Source of the DNA: Hygrophila difformis
Taxonomy: Eukaryota; Streptophyta; Magnoliopsida; Lamiales; Acanthaceae
DNA length: 64,000 nt
Reading direction: 5' to 3'
Assembly (NCBI GenBank): GCA_030278955.1
Contig: JAOANR010000008.1
Location: forward strand, 44,189,301 to 44,253,300
The position numbers and the translations under genes were made by a program. This document shows positions 44,516 through 56,703 of this stretch, one piece after another (position 1 is the stretch's first letter; every line of letters begins with the position of its first letter). The notes beneath the pieces were generated by a model. It saw only the letters and a list, made by a program, of their open reading frames with translations, did not search any database and had not been told where the DNA came from.

Positions 44516-47500
44516 TGATGACAGCCTTTTGTGACTGTCATTTGCGTCCAATTTAGTGTCTTAATGATGATCTTTTGCTCTTAATTCCATTGATTTTTGA
44601 TGAATGATCATAAAGGATTAGAAAAGATGGAAGAAGAATTAAGATTGCAAAGAAGTTGGAAATACATGAAAAATGGCTTGAAATCCTGAGTTTTCGTTGT
44701 AAGTCTCGCACGCAGTGTTTCTATTGAACTGATCCACGCTTTGTCATGCAGAAGGAAGTTAAGCTGGAAAACAGCAGGAAGTGGAAAGGACATAGCGAGG
44801 AAAGAAAAGGAATGGTGCAAGGGCTTGTTTCCTAAATCAGGAAAAGATTTAAGGAAAATGTGCAGATGCAGAAGTCCACGCGATGATGATTGACATCGCG
44901 AGGAAAGGAAGTCTGTGCAAGACAGAAGTTTTATCCGTTATGGCGAGAAGCAGATTCCTTGGAGAAACTGTGAGACCTCGCCTCGTCAAGAAAGATGATT
45001 ACATTTCTGACTCTCGCTTTGAAGGAACTGGACAAAGCGAGAGGAGAGCTATTCTGATGCGAGCGGTTATCATCCAAGGCAGAAGCAGTTACAACACCCA
45101 TCTATAAATAAGACCCTTGGGGAATCAGCTCAGCAGGCGGGAGATTGAAGAGAATAGCTCGACTTTACTCTCCAGTCCACTTTTTAGAATTTAGTAGGTA
45201 GGTAGGTTAGGATTTAATTTTCTCTGCAATTTACTTTGATGTTCTTCAGATTTGTAATTTGTTTTCGTAGAACTGTAATTCAATTTCGCAGTAGATTTCT
45301 TTAAGATTAGTTGTTAGATTAGCTAGAGGATACCCTGGGAGGAGAGTTGCTTTCGGATTGCTTGTTCATCCATCATGACGATCATCATCTAAACTCCGAC
45401 TCGCTCGCTCATCTTTGCACTATTCTGATAGCAATCAGATTTCCAGGTGTATTCGTTTTTAATTCTTTGTTATTTGAGATACAGGAAGAATGATCGGTTA
45501 TCAGATTGTGAATTTCTTATCTTTCTGGTTTCTATTTCCATTTCGTAATTCTGTTTCAGCAGAGTATAAACCTCAATTTCATCATTCAATCTGAATTTTG
45601 CATCATATCTTGAATTCGATTTTCGAAGATCATAACACTTCCACATTTTTAATGCGCAAATTGTTCGTTCCAATTACGTAAGAAATTTGGATGTTGTAAC
45701 CGAGTTAGGTATGATCTGGCAGAATTATGAATTTACTCGATTTTCTGTCAATGTTATGTTTATAGATGAGAATCATAAGGTTTAATGTTCAGAACTCTAA
45801 AAGGTTCCTAGAGACTCATGCAGTGTTAATCATCGCTTGATAATCTTTGAGAATCAATAATTTTGAGTTCATGAACTTGGATGCAAAGATTCTATGTTCA
45901 TAATTTTCTAAACAGAAATTCCAGAAGGTAGTTATGACAGTTATAAATTCTGATCATTTACTTCGAATAAGGATATTCCCTCGCTTCATCCTAAAAGATG
46001 ATGCGAGGAAATATCCAGATAGATCTATTATGACAAAGGCTATTCAAATACTCACGCGATGTCAATCTGACAAAGCGAGAGGATCAATCTATAACAGCAA
46101 TAGACTTGATATCCATTTTATAGGGTATTAATCATTCACTTTTACTTCTTATATGTATATAACCACTATCTATAAGTAGGAATTGAGTACCTCGCCGCAT
46201 TCTTACAGAAACTATCGCGAGGCATTCAGTTCTTTGTATAAACAAAATCTGGAGAACATTCTTTGAATATTAGCTCCCTCCATGCTGTACAGACATAGCG
46301 TGCGGAAAATTGGAATGTTCATAGTTTGAAACCCAAAATAGTTACTGCGAGCTATTTTGGACACTTATTTTGCAGAGTTATTTCTCAAATTCTTTTTCTT
46401 GGGAAAGTTATTTCCTAATTCTGTCTAGTTTCCAATGTATATTTTGGAAGCATCCTTGCATTTTGATTAAGAGGATTCAGAACCCTCAACGTCTCTTTAT
46501 ACATATAATATTACATATACATGTAATATTTTGGGATATTTCCCAGTATATGATGAGTAATCTTACTTCATGACTACAAAATTTACAATTCATATGTGCA
46601 ACACGTATTACTATTTACACTGGTACACTGAGAGAGATGATGATATAGGTTTTCTCAGTCATTATTTACTCAGGACTGATAAAGAACAAACTTGTTCTTC
46701 AGTTGGGCATTTAGTACCTGTCGTTTAAAAGGGAAAGATGTTTCAAGAACCATCTTTTGTCCTAAAAATTAGTAGAGTATCAGGAAGATTAATTTCCGGG
46801 GTTCATGGTATCATAGTTATCACTATATGCTATGAGTAGGAGATTAAACATTTCTCTTCAGTCTACTAATCCTGAGTCAAATCATGGATATTTGGAACTG
46901 TTTACAGAGATTTCTTGAGCTAAATCAGTTATACAAATCTGAGTAGTCTGGATAAGTCAAGGAAGTTGAATAGCAATTTCATCTTGATATACTTACAAGA
47001 CTATTATTCCTTATGAATACTTGCAGGAATTACTCTGAAGAAATAAGTCTTATGAAAACATTGGATGATAGATTTAAATATTAGCTTTTTCATTTGTTGT
47101 AGAGGACATCCAATACAGGATCATAAGATCAGTTTGATCAGAGTAATAAAAAGGACAACTTCAAGTTCAGATAAATATAGTAAGATTTAGAAGTGACCTC
47201 GAGTTGTCAAAGGCTTAATCTGAGTCTGAAAGAAAAAGATTAAGTGACAATTCTGAAAGCTTTTATCACAGAAGGAGTCTGACAGATCATTCTGTGATGA
47301 TAGTATTCCATGATTTCAGAGCTTAGAATGTCATGACACTGAATCATAAGTACCTGTCTTGGGAAGTGATTGAAGACATGAAGAATTGATTAAGTTGTGT
47401 AAAGGATTTTTCTATCTCAATGAACTTTCATTATGTTCTAGCCAAATGAAGTATGATAATCTCATCATATTCTTATTTCATTTGATTTGGTCTGTAGCAC

Positions 47501-47844
47501 CTTAAACACGTGAATAAGATCATAATGTTCTACATCATTTTAATTGTTTTCTTTACTACATTTACAGCTTTAAGCATTTACATTTCAGTAGTATTCTTTA
47601 GTAATAATCATTACAACATTCTTAAATCAAGAATAGAGACAGATTCTGAAGCTAATAATTCTATTAAAACACTTCTATCGTGTAACTCTCTTTTGAACGA
47701 TCCCGACAATTAAAATAAATATTGCAGCTTGATACCGTGCGCTTTCGGTAGGAAAAACTAGGCAAGCTTTTTAACAGCCCTATAGAGATTATAGTGTAAA
47801 GGCTGTCGGGGGGCACTGACCGGGGTTTCACCTCAAAAGCTTCA
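44516..47844 (+). repeat. LTR of the Athila-type element
   Basis: It begins TGATGACAGCC two bases after the gap and ends TTCA directly before the tRNA-Asp PBS at 47845, giving about 3.33 kb. A TATA box (TATAAATA) is at 45103-45110, so U3 is short and R-U5 very long. Several CTCGC...GCGAG inverted repeats are embedded, for example CTCTCGCTTTG/CAAAGCGAGAG at 45011-45043. It carries no ORF of interest. No second copy is in this window, so the left edge is inferred from the TG and the gap. Confidence 0.7.
45103..45110 (+). promoter_or_regulatory. TATA box in the Athila-type LTR
   Basis: TATAAATA within CATCTATAAATAAGACCC, a canonical plant LTR core promoter. Transcription would start roughly 25-35 bases downstream. 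Confidence 0.7.
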
Positions 47845-47862
47845 TGGCGCCGTTGCCGGGGA
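47845..47862 (+). promoter_or_regulatory. primer-binding site, tRNA-Asp type
   Basis: TGGCGCCGTTGCCGGGGA is the classical PBS of the Athila/Tat branch of plant Ty3/gypsy elements, complementary to tRNA-Asp. It directly follows the LTR end. Confidence 0.9.
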
Positions 47863-47983
47863 GGGTGTAGCGTTATGAATTTTAGAACTGTAGATGTTCT
47901 TGGTTTAATTGTAATTATTTACTTTTTATTATAACGAATTCACAAATTCTTTCATTTTGTTCACAGAGAAGCCTCAACAGTTT

Positions 47984-49903
47984 ATGAGCGAGAGAAAAAC
48001 TCGATCTTCAAGACCACCTTTGCTTCCTTTTAATTGTGAACTTGAGAGAACAGCAAGGCTGATCAGAGCAAGTGCAAGAAGGAGACAGAGAGATCTTGCA
48101 GAAGGAAATCTTTCAACCATAACAAGGATGGCTAACAATGGACAGAATGACGGACCTGGGAACTTGCCAAATGGACAACCAGATAATCAGCAAAACATTC
48201 CACTTCGAGGACCTTTTCAAGCACCACAAAGAGCTGCTGCACCACAATTTATTCATCAACACTATTTTCCACCAAATTTTGCTAATCCTGTTCCGAACCC
48301 TCAAGAAGAGCAATATCAACCATGGCAACCTAATGTCGATCAATATTTGGCTGGGACGGATGAGGAGGTTGATATACCACATGGTATATTGAACCTAGCA
48401 TCTTCTAGAGCTTTTTATGGAATGAGTGCTGAAGATCCACATTTACATCTCAAGAAGTTTGTTGAACTAAGTAAGACAGTAAAGAAAGGAAGAGCTTCAA
48501 GGGAAACCATTCAATTGGCTATGTTTCCATTCTCTCTGGATGGCTCCGCTAAAGAATGGTATGATTCATTAAATGCTCAACAGAAGGCTACATGGCCAGA
48601 ATTAGTCAGGAATTTCCTACTCAAGTATTTTCCTGAAAGCAAAGTTGACGAATGGGTAGACAAGATCTCTAGTTTCAAGATGAGAAAAGGGGAATCTCTT
48701 AAGGATGCCCGGGACAGATTCTTCGACATGCTCAAAAGATGCCCACAACATGGTATAACTGAAAGAAGGTTATTGAAGATTTTCTTCACCGGACTAACTC
48801 ACACTTGGCAGATGATGATCAATGCCACTGGAGGGGAACAGTTGCTTCAAATGCCACTTGATAGAGCGTGGTCAACAATAGATACAATGACAGCTAGCAG
48901 GGCAGTTCTCCAGGACGATGATCCACCATCTCCTACCAGAAAAAGTCTTGTCATCCATACAGATAAAAATGAAGAGAAATTTGCAGCACTCTCCAAGCAG
49001 ATTGCTGATCTACAGTTGGCTCAGCAAGCAAATCAACAGGCTCAGCATCAACAACAACAGCAACCAGTAATGGTCCTTCAACCTGCTCCAATGGAACCTG
49101 TGTATCAGTGCGGAATTTGCTCAGGGCCACATCACAATGATCAGTGTCCACAAATTCAGGAAGCCCCAAAGCAAGATGAGAGCTGCAACTACACCGGGTT
49201 CCAAAACAAACACCCGAATCTGAGCTATGGTAATACTCAGAACGCACAAAATGCACATCTTCTGAACCCACAACAACCAAATCAGCAGCAGTTTCGTCCT
49301 CCACAACCATTTTATCCACAACAACAGATGTACCCACAGAGACCTTTCCAGCAGGTGAACCAACAGAATAGGCCATTTGGACAGTTTGCACCAATCCCGG
49401 TGAACTTTCCACAACAACCTTATCCTGTTGCTCAAGATAATACTTACTCTTTAAAGGTGGAAAATGCTCTGAAGGAGTTCATTGTTAAGCAGACAGAGAC
49501 GAATAACCAACTGTAGGCTTCAATCAAGAATGTTGAGAATTCAGTAACAGAGATGGCCAAATTATTACAGCAGAGAGAAAAAGGAAAATTACCAAGTTCT
49601 TCTGAAACAAATCCACAATGTAAGGCAGTTACATTGAGGGGAGGAAAAGAGGTTGTTGATCCTGAATTTGAAAAGAAAAGAGATAGGTTGCTGCAGCAGA
49701 AAAAGTTCAAGGATGTTCAAACAATGGAAGAAGATGATCACCCTGAACAGAGACAGATACTTGAGGATAAGGGTTTGGAAAAGAATGTCTCAGGATATTC
49801 CTTTCCTAAGGAAAAAGAGGGAGGTAATGATAATCCTAACTCTACAGGTAACAAAAAGGATTCACTGGATGAGCACATCCCAGGATACCATATCCTGGGA
49901 GAC
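47984..49903 (+). pseudogene. gag: Athila-type gag, one premature stop
   Basis: The first ATG is at 47984 (MSERKTRSS). The protein has a basic N-terminus and a retrotransposon gag core with DPHLHLKKFVELSKT, SAKEWYDSL and LRQ-like FLLKYFP blocks (48430-48640). A Gln-rich linker and a zinc knuckle, CGICSGPHHNDQC at about 49109-49147, follow. This is the Athila-lineage gag layout. An in-frame TAG at 49514-49516 interrupts it; the same frame then stays open to TAA at 49904. The stop lies where homologues usually have Gln, so it looks like a single mutation. As it stands the element cannot make full-length Gag-Pol. Confidence 0.85.
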
Positions 49904-52900
49904 TAAAAAATGATCTTCAAGAAATTAAATTTAAGAAATTTCTTGAAAAGATTAAGGCCATTGAAATATCAATCCCTTTGGTTGAATTAATTGCTGAAAT
50001 GCCCACTTACGCTAAGTTTCTGAAAGAATTAATTTCAGGGAAAAGAAGTGCAGGAGAGCAGCACATGGTGGTCCTAAATCAAAACTGTAGCTTGGTTCTT
50101 CAGCAGAGGATTCCTCCAAAGCTTGAAGATCCAGGGAGTTTCACTTTACCTCTGATTATCAACTGTAAAGAAGCTGGGCGAGGACTCTGTGACTTAGGAA
50201 GCAGCATCAATGTAATGCCACTGGCTATGGCGAGACGTTTGGATTTGGGAAAGATGAGGCCAGTCAATATGACCCTCTTCTTTGCTGATCAATCGAGCAC
50301 CAGACCAGAGGGGATCATTGAAGATGTTATAGTAAAGACAGGAGGCCTTTGTTTTCCAGCTGATTTTGTCATTCTTGATATCGACGAAAATGTCAGAATT
50401 CCTATCATATTGGGAAGGCCTTTTCTGGTGACTGCGGGAGCCATGATTGATGCAAAGAATGGCATAGTGAAGCTTCATGTTGATAACCAGGAGGTCATTT
50501 TTGACATGATGAAGATGTCAACATATCCTTTTAACGCTTTTGAAACCAATGTAGCGGGGAATGAATTAGAAGATAGTACTATGGAGGGGGGAAATCTTTT
50601 TGATTACTATAATCTCTTTACCACTGATGTAACTGAGAACAATCTCACCCCACTCACAAATGCTAAAGATGCTACTTTTGCTTACTTGTGTGCGGTTAGA
50701 TTCGCTGATCCTGAGACTGGTGAAATCAAGGATGGATCAGAAAGTGAGGATATGCCATCTTCAGAGCAATCTGAGGATGACATTGATAAAACAGACCCTT
50801 TTGAGGAAGGATCTGATTTAAAGATGGAAGTGCAAACTCGAAGCAGATTAACTCCATCAATAGAAAACCCACCTGAGCTTGAGCTTAAAGTATTACCAGA
50901 ACATCTTAAGTATGCCTTCTTGGCAGACAAAAAGAAGCTTCCGGTAATAATTTCATCCAAATTGAGTGAAGAACAAGAACAAGCTCTAGTAGGTACTCTT
51001 AAAAATCATATTCAGGCAATTGCTTGGACTATAGCAGATATCAAATGCATCAGTCCACACATTTGTATGCATAGGATTCTGATGGAGGATGAATACAAAC
51101 CTTCCAGACAACCACAAAGGAGGCTAAACCCACCAATGCAGGAAGTTGTCAAGAAGGAGGTAATCAAGCTACTTGATGCAGGTATAATCTATCCTATCTC
51201 TGATAGTAAATGGGTAAGTCCAACGCAAGTTGTACCCAAAAAGGGTGGGATTTGTATTGTGACAAATGAACATGGTGATGAAGTAGCAACAAGACCAGTA
51301 ACTGGTTGGAGAGTTTGCATTGACTATAGAAAATTAAACACTGCCACAAGAAAAGATCATTTTCCTTTACAGTTCATTGATCAAATGTTAGAAAGATTGT
51401 CCGGTAAACCATTTTACAGTTTTCTCGATGGTTATTCAGGTTATAATCAAATAGTTATTGCTAGTGAAGATCATGAGAAAACAACTTTTACATGCCCATA
51501 TGGAACATTTGCTTATAGAAGAATGCCTTTTGGATTATGTAATGCTCCTGCTACATTTCAAAGATGCATGATGAGTATTTTCTCTGATTTTATTGAAAAA
51601 TGCATTGAAGTGTTTATGGATGATTTTACTGTTCATGGAACTGACTTTGAAGATTCTTTAAAAAATTTGTCAAAAATTTTGCAGAGATGTGAGGACACTA
51701 ACTTAGTTCTTAACTGGGAAAAGTGTCATTTTATGGTTCAAGAAGGAATTGTCCTGGGACACAAAGTATCTAGAGCAGGAATAGAAGTAGATAAGGCTAA
51801 GGTTTCTGTAATAGCAAATCTACCACCACCTAAAACAATTAAGGCAGTAAGGAGTTTTCTTGGTCATGCTGGTTTTTATAGAAGGTTTATTAAGGACTTT
51901 TCTAAGATAGCAAGACCCTTGTGTAATCTTCTTCATAAGGATGTGACATTCAGCTTTGATGAAGACTGCTTAACAGCTTTTAAGACTTTGAAGGAGAAAT
52001 TAATCACTGCACCTATAGTTCAGTCTCCTGATTGGAGTCTACCTTTTGAGCTTATGTGCGATGGAAGTGAGAATGCAGTAGGAGCAGTTTTGGGGCAACA
52101 CAAAGAAGGCAAACATCATGTTGTCTATTATGCTAGCCATACTCTTAATGATGCCCAGATAAACTACACTACTACAGAAAAGGAAATGTATGCTGTAGTT
52201 TTTGCCTTTGATAAGTTCAGACAGTATCTTATTGGAGCCCAAACTATAGTTTACACAGATCATTCTGCATTACGATATCTTTTCTCAAAGCAAGAAGCCA
52301 AACCGAGGCTGATAAGATGGGTTTTACTTCTACAAGAATTTGACATTATTATCAAGGATAGAAAAGGAAAAGATAATGGAGTAGCAGACCACCTTTCTAG
52401 ATTGGAGGAGAAAACAGAGAAGGAGGAAGTTGTAAATGATAAATTCCCAGATGAACAATTGTATGCTTTGCAGTTGCATCAATTCGATTGTCCTTGGTTT
52501 TCAGATTTTGCTAATTATCTAGCTTGCAAGATTGTCCCAAAATTTAAAGACTCTCATCAGAAGTCAAGGTTTTTCAGAGAAATTCAGAAGTACTATTGGG
52601 ATGACCCCTTTTTATTCAAGTTTTGTTCAGACCAGGTTATTAGGCGCTGTGTTCATGAAAAAGAAGGTTTCCAAATTGTCAGAAAGTGTCATGAGAACCC
52701 TTTATGAGGCCATCATGGTCCTGCTAGGACTGCTAGAAACGTTCTAGACTGTGGGTTTTACTGGCCAACTATCTTTTTGGATTCCCAGAAACTTATAAAG
52801 ATGTGTGATAGATGTCAAAGATTGGGAAACATTTCAATGAGAGAAGAAATGCCTCAAAAGGGGATTTTAGAAGTAGAGATATTTGATGTCTGGGGAATTG

Positions 52901-53730
52901 ATTTTATGGGACCATTTCCCCCATCTTTTGGTAATCATTATATTTTAGTAGCTGTTGATTATGTTTCAAAATGGGTAGAGGCAGTAGCCTTACCCAATAA
53001 TGAAGCTAAACAAGTTACTAAATTTCTACAGAAGAATATTTTTACCAGGTTTGGAGCCCCTCGTGCCATTATATCTGATGGAGGATCTCACTTTGTGAAT
53101 AAGCTCTTTGAGAAATTACTAAAGCAGTATGGCGTTCATCACAAAGTTGGATCACCATATCATCCTCAGACAAGTGGACAGGTGGAGGTATCTAATAAGG
53201 AAATCAAGCACATTCTACAAGCTTCTGTGAACATTACAAGAAAAGACTGGTCAAAGAAGTTAGATGATGCTTTATGGGCTTACAGAACTGCTTTTAAAAC
53301 TCCTATAGGAATGTCTCCCTACAGATTAGTTTTTGGAAAAGCATGTCATCTTCCAGTTGAGTTAGAACATAGAGCATATTGGGCCATTAAAATGCTCAAC
53401 ATGGATTTTCAGTCAGGACAAGATAAGAGGAAGTTTGATCTGTCTAAACTAGAAGAGATGAGACTGGAAGCATATGAAAGCAGCAAGAGTTATAAAGATC
53501 GAACTAAGAAAATTCATGATTCAAAAATTAAACATAAAGAATTTTCTGTTGGTCAATTGGTTTTGCTTTATAATTCTCGTTTGAAATTATTTTCAGGTAA
53601 GCTCAGATCAAGGTGGACAGGACCATTTCCTGTTGTAGCTGTTCATGATAATGGATCAGTGACAATTATGCTCAATGAAGGAGAAAAGACTGTAAATGGA
53701 CACAGGCTGAAGGAATATATTGGTCAATAA
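49904..53730 (+). pseudogene. pol: Athila-type pol: protease, RT, RNase H, integrase
   Basis: The frame differs by -1 from gag; the shift lies between about 49868 and 49903. Landmarks in order are protease CDLGSS (near 50190) and ILGRPFL, RT FLDGYSGYNQI (near 51421) and the FMDD active site (51613-51624), RNase H start DGSENAVGAVLG (near 52060), and integrase zinc-binding CDRCQRLG (near 52804). The DDE residues are at 52900, 53077 and 53184. WEKCHFMVQEGIVLGHKVS and [13 protein letters not shown] are strongly Athila-like. A TGA at 52705-52707 splits RNase H from integrase. All catalytic residues are otherwise present, so the element decayed recently. Confidence 0.9.
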
Positions 53731-53782
53731 GATCTAAATATCAAACTGAATATTTGGATAATCCTTAGTTTTCTGTTTTCTT

Positions 53783-53811
53783 AAAAAAAAAAAAAAAAAT
53801 AGGGGGGTGGA
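53783..53811 (+). promoter_or_regulatory. A-run and purine tract after integrase
   Basis: A 17-A run followed by TAGGGGGGTGGA lies 50 bases after pol. It resembles a polypurine tract, but the next bases (TACTACCCAGG) are not an LTR start and do not match 44516. It may be an internal purine tract of an element that continues downstream. Confidence 0.5.
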
Positions 53812-54004
53812 TACTACCCAGGTTAACTGAGTAGTATTCCCCTTTTCTTTAGATTTATTTTTCATCTCTAATTCTTTTATTCTTTATTTTCAGGAATCCG
53901 AGAAATGAAGCTGTGATGGAATGAAGGAGGAAGAGACATGAATCTTCAAACAGGTTTTTGAGTATTAAGTGTTTGGAAAATGGAGTATGAATGGATCCTG
54001 AGGC

Positions 54005-54290
54005 CACGCTTCTGTAATTTTGTCAAAGCGTGAGTTAAAAATGAATTACTCTTACTCACGCTTTGTAAAAGTTATGATGCGAGGTGATCAGTTCAAATTT
54101 TTATTCTGTCAAAATTATAATTTGTTAAGGAATAGAGTTTGGTGTCTACGCTTTGTTGAAAAACAAAGCGAGACTATTTTACTCTGGGAATTGTACAAGA
54201 ATGTTTTCTCGCTTTGTAATTAACAAAGCGAGAAAAGGATTTTTATACCCACGCAATGACAATCGACAGAGCGAGAGTCTGGGAATTTTG
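54005..54290. repeat. CGCTTTGT hairpins upstream of F-box A'
   Basis: Perfect inverted repeats include TTTTCTCGCTTTGT/ACAAAGCGAGAAAA with a 5-nt loop (54204-54236) and CGCTTTGTT/AACAAAGCG with loop GAAA (54149-54170). Half-sites flank them at 54007-54063 and 54254-54286. The same motif family occurs in the LTR at 44516-47844 and upstream of the left F-box A (about 30803-30876). Confidence 0.75.
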
Positions 54291-54413
54291 AACGGATAGA
54301 TTTTCAAACTTCTCAAAGACCAAAATACCCTTTTCAGACTCTTCTTCTTCTCGTACACTAACCATCACGTCGTTTCAACCGCCAGTAATTATGGCAGAAT
54401 TTAGTTTTTCTGC

Positions 54414-54420
54414 TATAAAA
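54414..54420 (+). promoter_or_regulatory. candidate TATA box of F-box A'
   Basis: TATAAAA lies 87 bases before the ATG at 54501, at reasonable spacing for a short 5' leader. No experimental start site is known. Confidence 0.35.
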
Positions 54421-54500
54421 TCTAGTCGAATCCTCCTCTTCTTTCATCTCAAACATTTCCATCCTGAGAAATTATCTTAAAACCATATTCAAAAGATAGA

Positions 54501-55241
54501 ATGGCCGCAGCAGCTCCAAATGCTAGAACATCCATTCTAGACATTCCTGAAGAAATCTTGGGAGATATTCTCTCAAGGTTGGGAAGAGAAGAGATGAAGG
54601 ATGTAGCCAGGTTAGCCCCAACCTGCAAAAAGTTCGCCAAAGCAACTATGGCGCCTATAGTATGGAGGAGGGCAAATGTGGAAAGGAGGATGACTGCAGA
54701 GAGGACACTTGACTCTCATTACATCCGAATACTTCGAAGATGCAGAGAGGCGGGAAATTTCATGCTGAAGCTAGAACCTGCACTCTTGAGATTCTGCAAT
54801 ACAGGGCTCAAGGAAGCCGCTTTCGAAGTTCTTAAACCTGGAGTCGATGACAACCATCACCCCTCAATCTTTATCAAGGCCTTCATTCTTTTGAGTTTGG
54901 AGAGCCTTGAGGAAATTGATGAGGGATTGTATCTTCTCGGATCAATCCTTAAAGATGAAGATCATATCCGCAAGATGGAGGCGAAGATCAGCAAGCTATT
55001 CAATGAAAGCGAAGAGGAGCCTAATCCCTTTAAGGGGCAAGGACATCGCGAGTACTGCGATTATTTAGCGCCACATAGTAGGGACTTAGTTAGGGAACCT
55101 CCACACTTTAACTATGGTGCCACAAACATTGATTGTTTGTGTTGTGAGGTTACTAGTTTAGTTAGGAGATTAAGAGAAAATTTTAATGAGCATGTAATTG
55201 AATCTGAGTCAGAATTAGAAACTGATTCAGATTCAAACTGA
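54501..55241 (+). CDS. F-box protein A', intact and intronless
   Basis: This intact 246-aa protein is probably an SCF ubiquitin-ligase adaptor. The F-box (ILDIPEEILGDILSRLGREE) is at residues 13-32. A helical region follows with the family pattern of EAGNFMLKLEPAL, then EAAFEVLKPGVDDNHHPS, then a GLYLLGSI helix. The C-terminus has a Cys cluster (IDCLCCE) and an acidic tail. This layout is like the At1g67623/At2g35280 F-box group. After MAAAAP it continues directly with NART; relatives in this cluster have an intron exactly at that Pro. It is the first gene downstream of Athila pol, on the same strand, 770 bp away. No lesions are seen. Confidence 0.85.
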   Translation: MAAAAPNARTSILDIPEEILGDILSRLGREEMKDVARLAPTCKKFAKATMAPIVWRRANVERRMTAERTLDSHYIRILRRCREAGNFMLKLEPALLRFCNTGLKEAAFEVLKPGVDDNHHPSIFIKAFILLSLESLEEIDEGLYLLGSILKDEDHIRKMEAKISKLFNESEEEPNPFKGQGHREYCDYLAPHSRDLVREPPHFNYGATNIDCLCCEVTSLVRRLRENFNEHVIESESELETDSDSN

Positions 55242-55614
55242 TCGATTATGTAATCTCTTAATTTGTATCTAAATACTAACCCCTTTTGGTGTTGCTATAT
55301 ATTTACTCCTCGCTTCATTTTTATTAAAAGGAAACAACTTGTTTGATCTTATCCTTTACATTAGATTTTTATCTGTCCTTTTAAATAAAAATCTTCGAAA
55401 TAGGGTTATTTTAGGCTTAATCATTACTCCCTGCAGAGACAAGATTTACTATCTTGACCCCTGCAGTCTTTAGATAAAAATAGGCGTCTCTGTCCTTGCA
55501 GTCATTCCTCTCACTTGTCATTTCAAAAATTTTCATCAGATTTTCTTCTCTTACTCAAGAAGAAATCGCCATACACCATTTTTATCACTCTCAACCATTC
55601 TCATAAGCAAGATC

Positions 55615-56703
55615 ATGACCGAGAACAATCCGTAAGCAATCTCATTCATCTTTTCTTTCTTCTTAGTTCTATTTTGAAAAATTCGTTGTCAGATTGCATT
55701 TCTAGACCTAGGGTTCATGTTTCTATTTTTTTTTTAGGGAATGGTTGTAGAAAACGAAATATTAATCATTTAAGATTCCTCATAACTAAGAGCCGTTTCT
55801 TTACACTCATTAATCCAGAGAATCTTTTCTGAAATTTTTAGTTTGTAACTGATGCATTATCCATATGAGACTTTGGAACTTCATATTAGGAATGAAACTC
55901 CCATTTCGAATATTCTGGTTCCATCATAAAACTATTCCCCTGTGTTCCTCATTATATTATTTTCTGGAAACAGAAATGCTAGGAATCCACAGCGCATTGG
56001 GACTCAAATATCCCATTTACCCACTGAGTTGTTGGGGGATATTCTATCAAGAATCGGAAAGGATAATGTTAGAGAGCTCTTCAGGATAGCAGAAGTCTCT
56101 CCATTATTTTACCAGGCAAGCAAAACCCATCTTGTATACAAGAGAGTGGACTTGGAATCGTGTATGAGGTGGAGAGAGGATGTTTATCCGGACAACCAGA
56201 AAAGATTCATTCGGGAGTGTCAAAATGCAGGGAACTTCATGTTCAACATTGAACCTGCATTAAAGGCATTTGTGGAGGAAAAAGATGAGAAGAAGGCATA
56301 TGAAATCCTCAAGCCAGGACTAGATGATGGGCATGAACCTACTATTCTGCTCAGAACGATGCTCCTATTAACAAAACAAGAGGATAAGTGGATTGAAGAA
56401 GGATTAGAGTTGGTCCAAACAGTAGCTTCTGATGTTTTAGAAGTGGTTTTCATTAAAATCTATCTTTTTCATTGGTTCACTCATATTCCTCAACTTCCAA
56501 ATCCTTTTCTAGGGCAACCAGAGATGAGCTACTGCAAGGATCACACCTTGCAGGTTCGAGTCTTACTACCACCACACATCAGGATGGACTGCATCCCATG
56601 TCAATTCTTTGACATGGTGAGGCAGTTTAGACTGTATTGTGGTGAAGTGTTTCCTGATGAGTTCATGTGGACCGACTCCGATGATGAGGAAATTGACCCT
56701 TGA
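55615..56703 (+). CDS. F-box protein E, two exons
   Basis: Exon 1 is 55615-55631 (MTENNP, donor CC/GTAAGC) and exon 2 is 55974-56703 after an acceptor (ggaaacag). Spliced, this gives 248 aa without a stop. The F-box is ISHLPTELLGDILSRIGKDN. The helical region contains NAGNFMFNIEPAL and KAYEILKPGLDDGHEP, and the C-terminal Cys motif is DCIPCQFFD. No in-frame ATG precedes the F-box in exon 2, so the short first exon is needed. The role is presumed to be substrate recognition in an SCF complex. There is no exact counterpart in the left module, where the split gene C is the closest relative. Confidence 0.8.

Noticed and set aside
43856..44556. Several ORFs spanning the N gap
   Set aside because: They are produced by reading through undetermined bases and have no evidential value across 44014-44513.
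47510..47713. 67-codon ORF with a hydrophobic N-terminus inside the Athila LTR/leader
   Set aside because: It is short, AT-rich and isolated, with no support from a second copy. Treated as a chance ORF.
49901..49912. Programmed gag-pol frameshift at GACTAAAAAA
   Set aside because: There is no classical slippery heptamer, and the pol frame has a stop shortly upstream. The Athila-like reading resumes in the pol frame before the A run, which fits a simple indel better.
53801..53900. 3' LTR of the Athila-type element directly after the purine tract
   Set aside because: The sequence after the tract does not start with TG and does not match the LTR at 44516. The next 600 bases lead into the F-box promoter.
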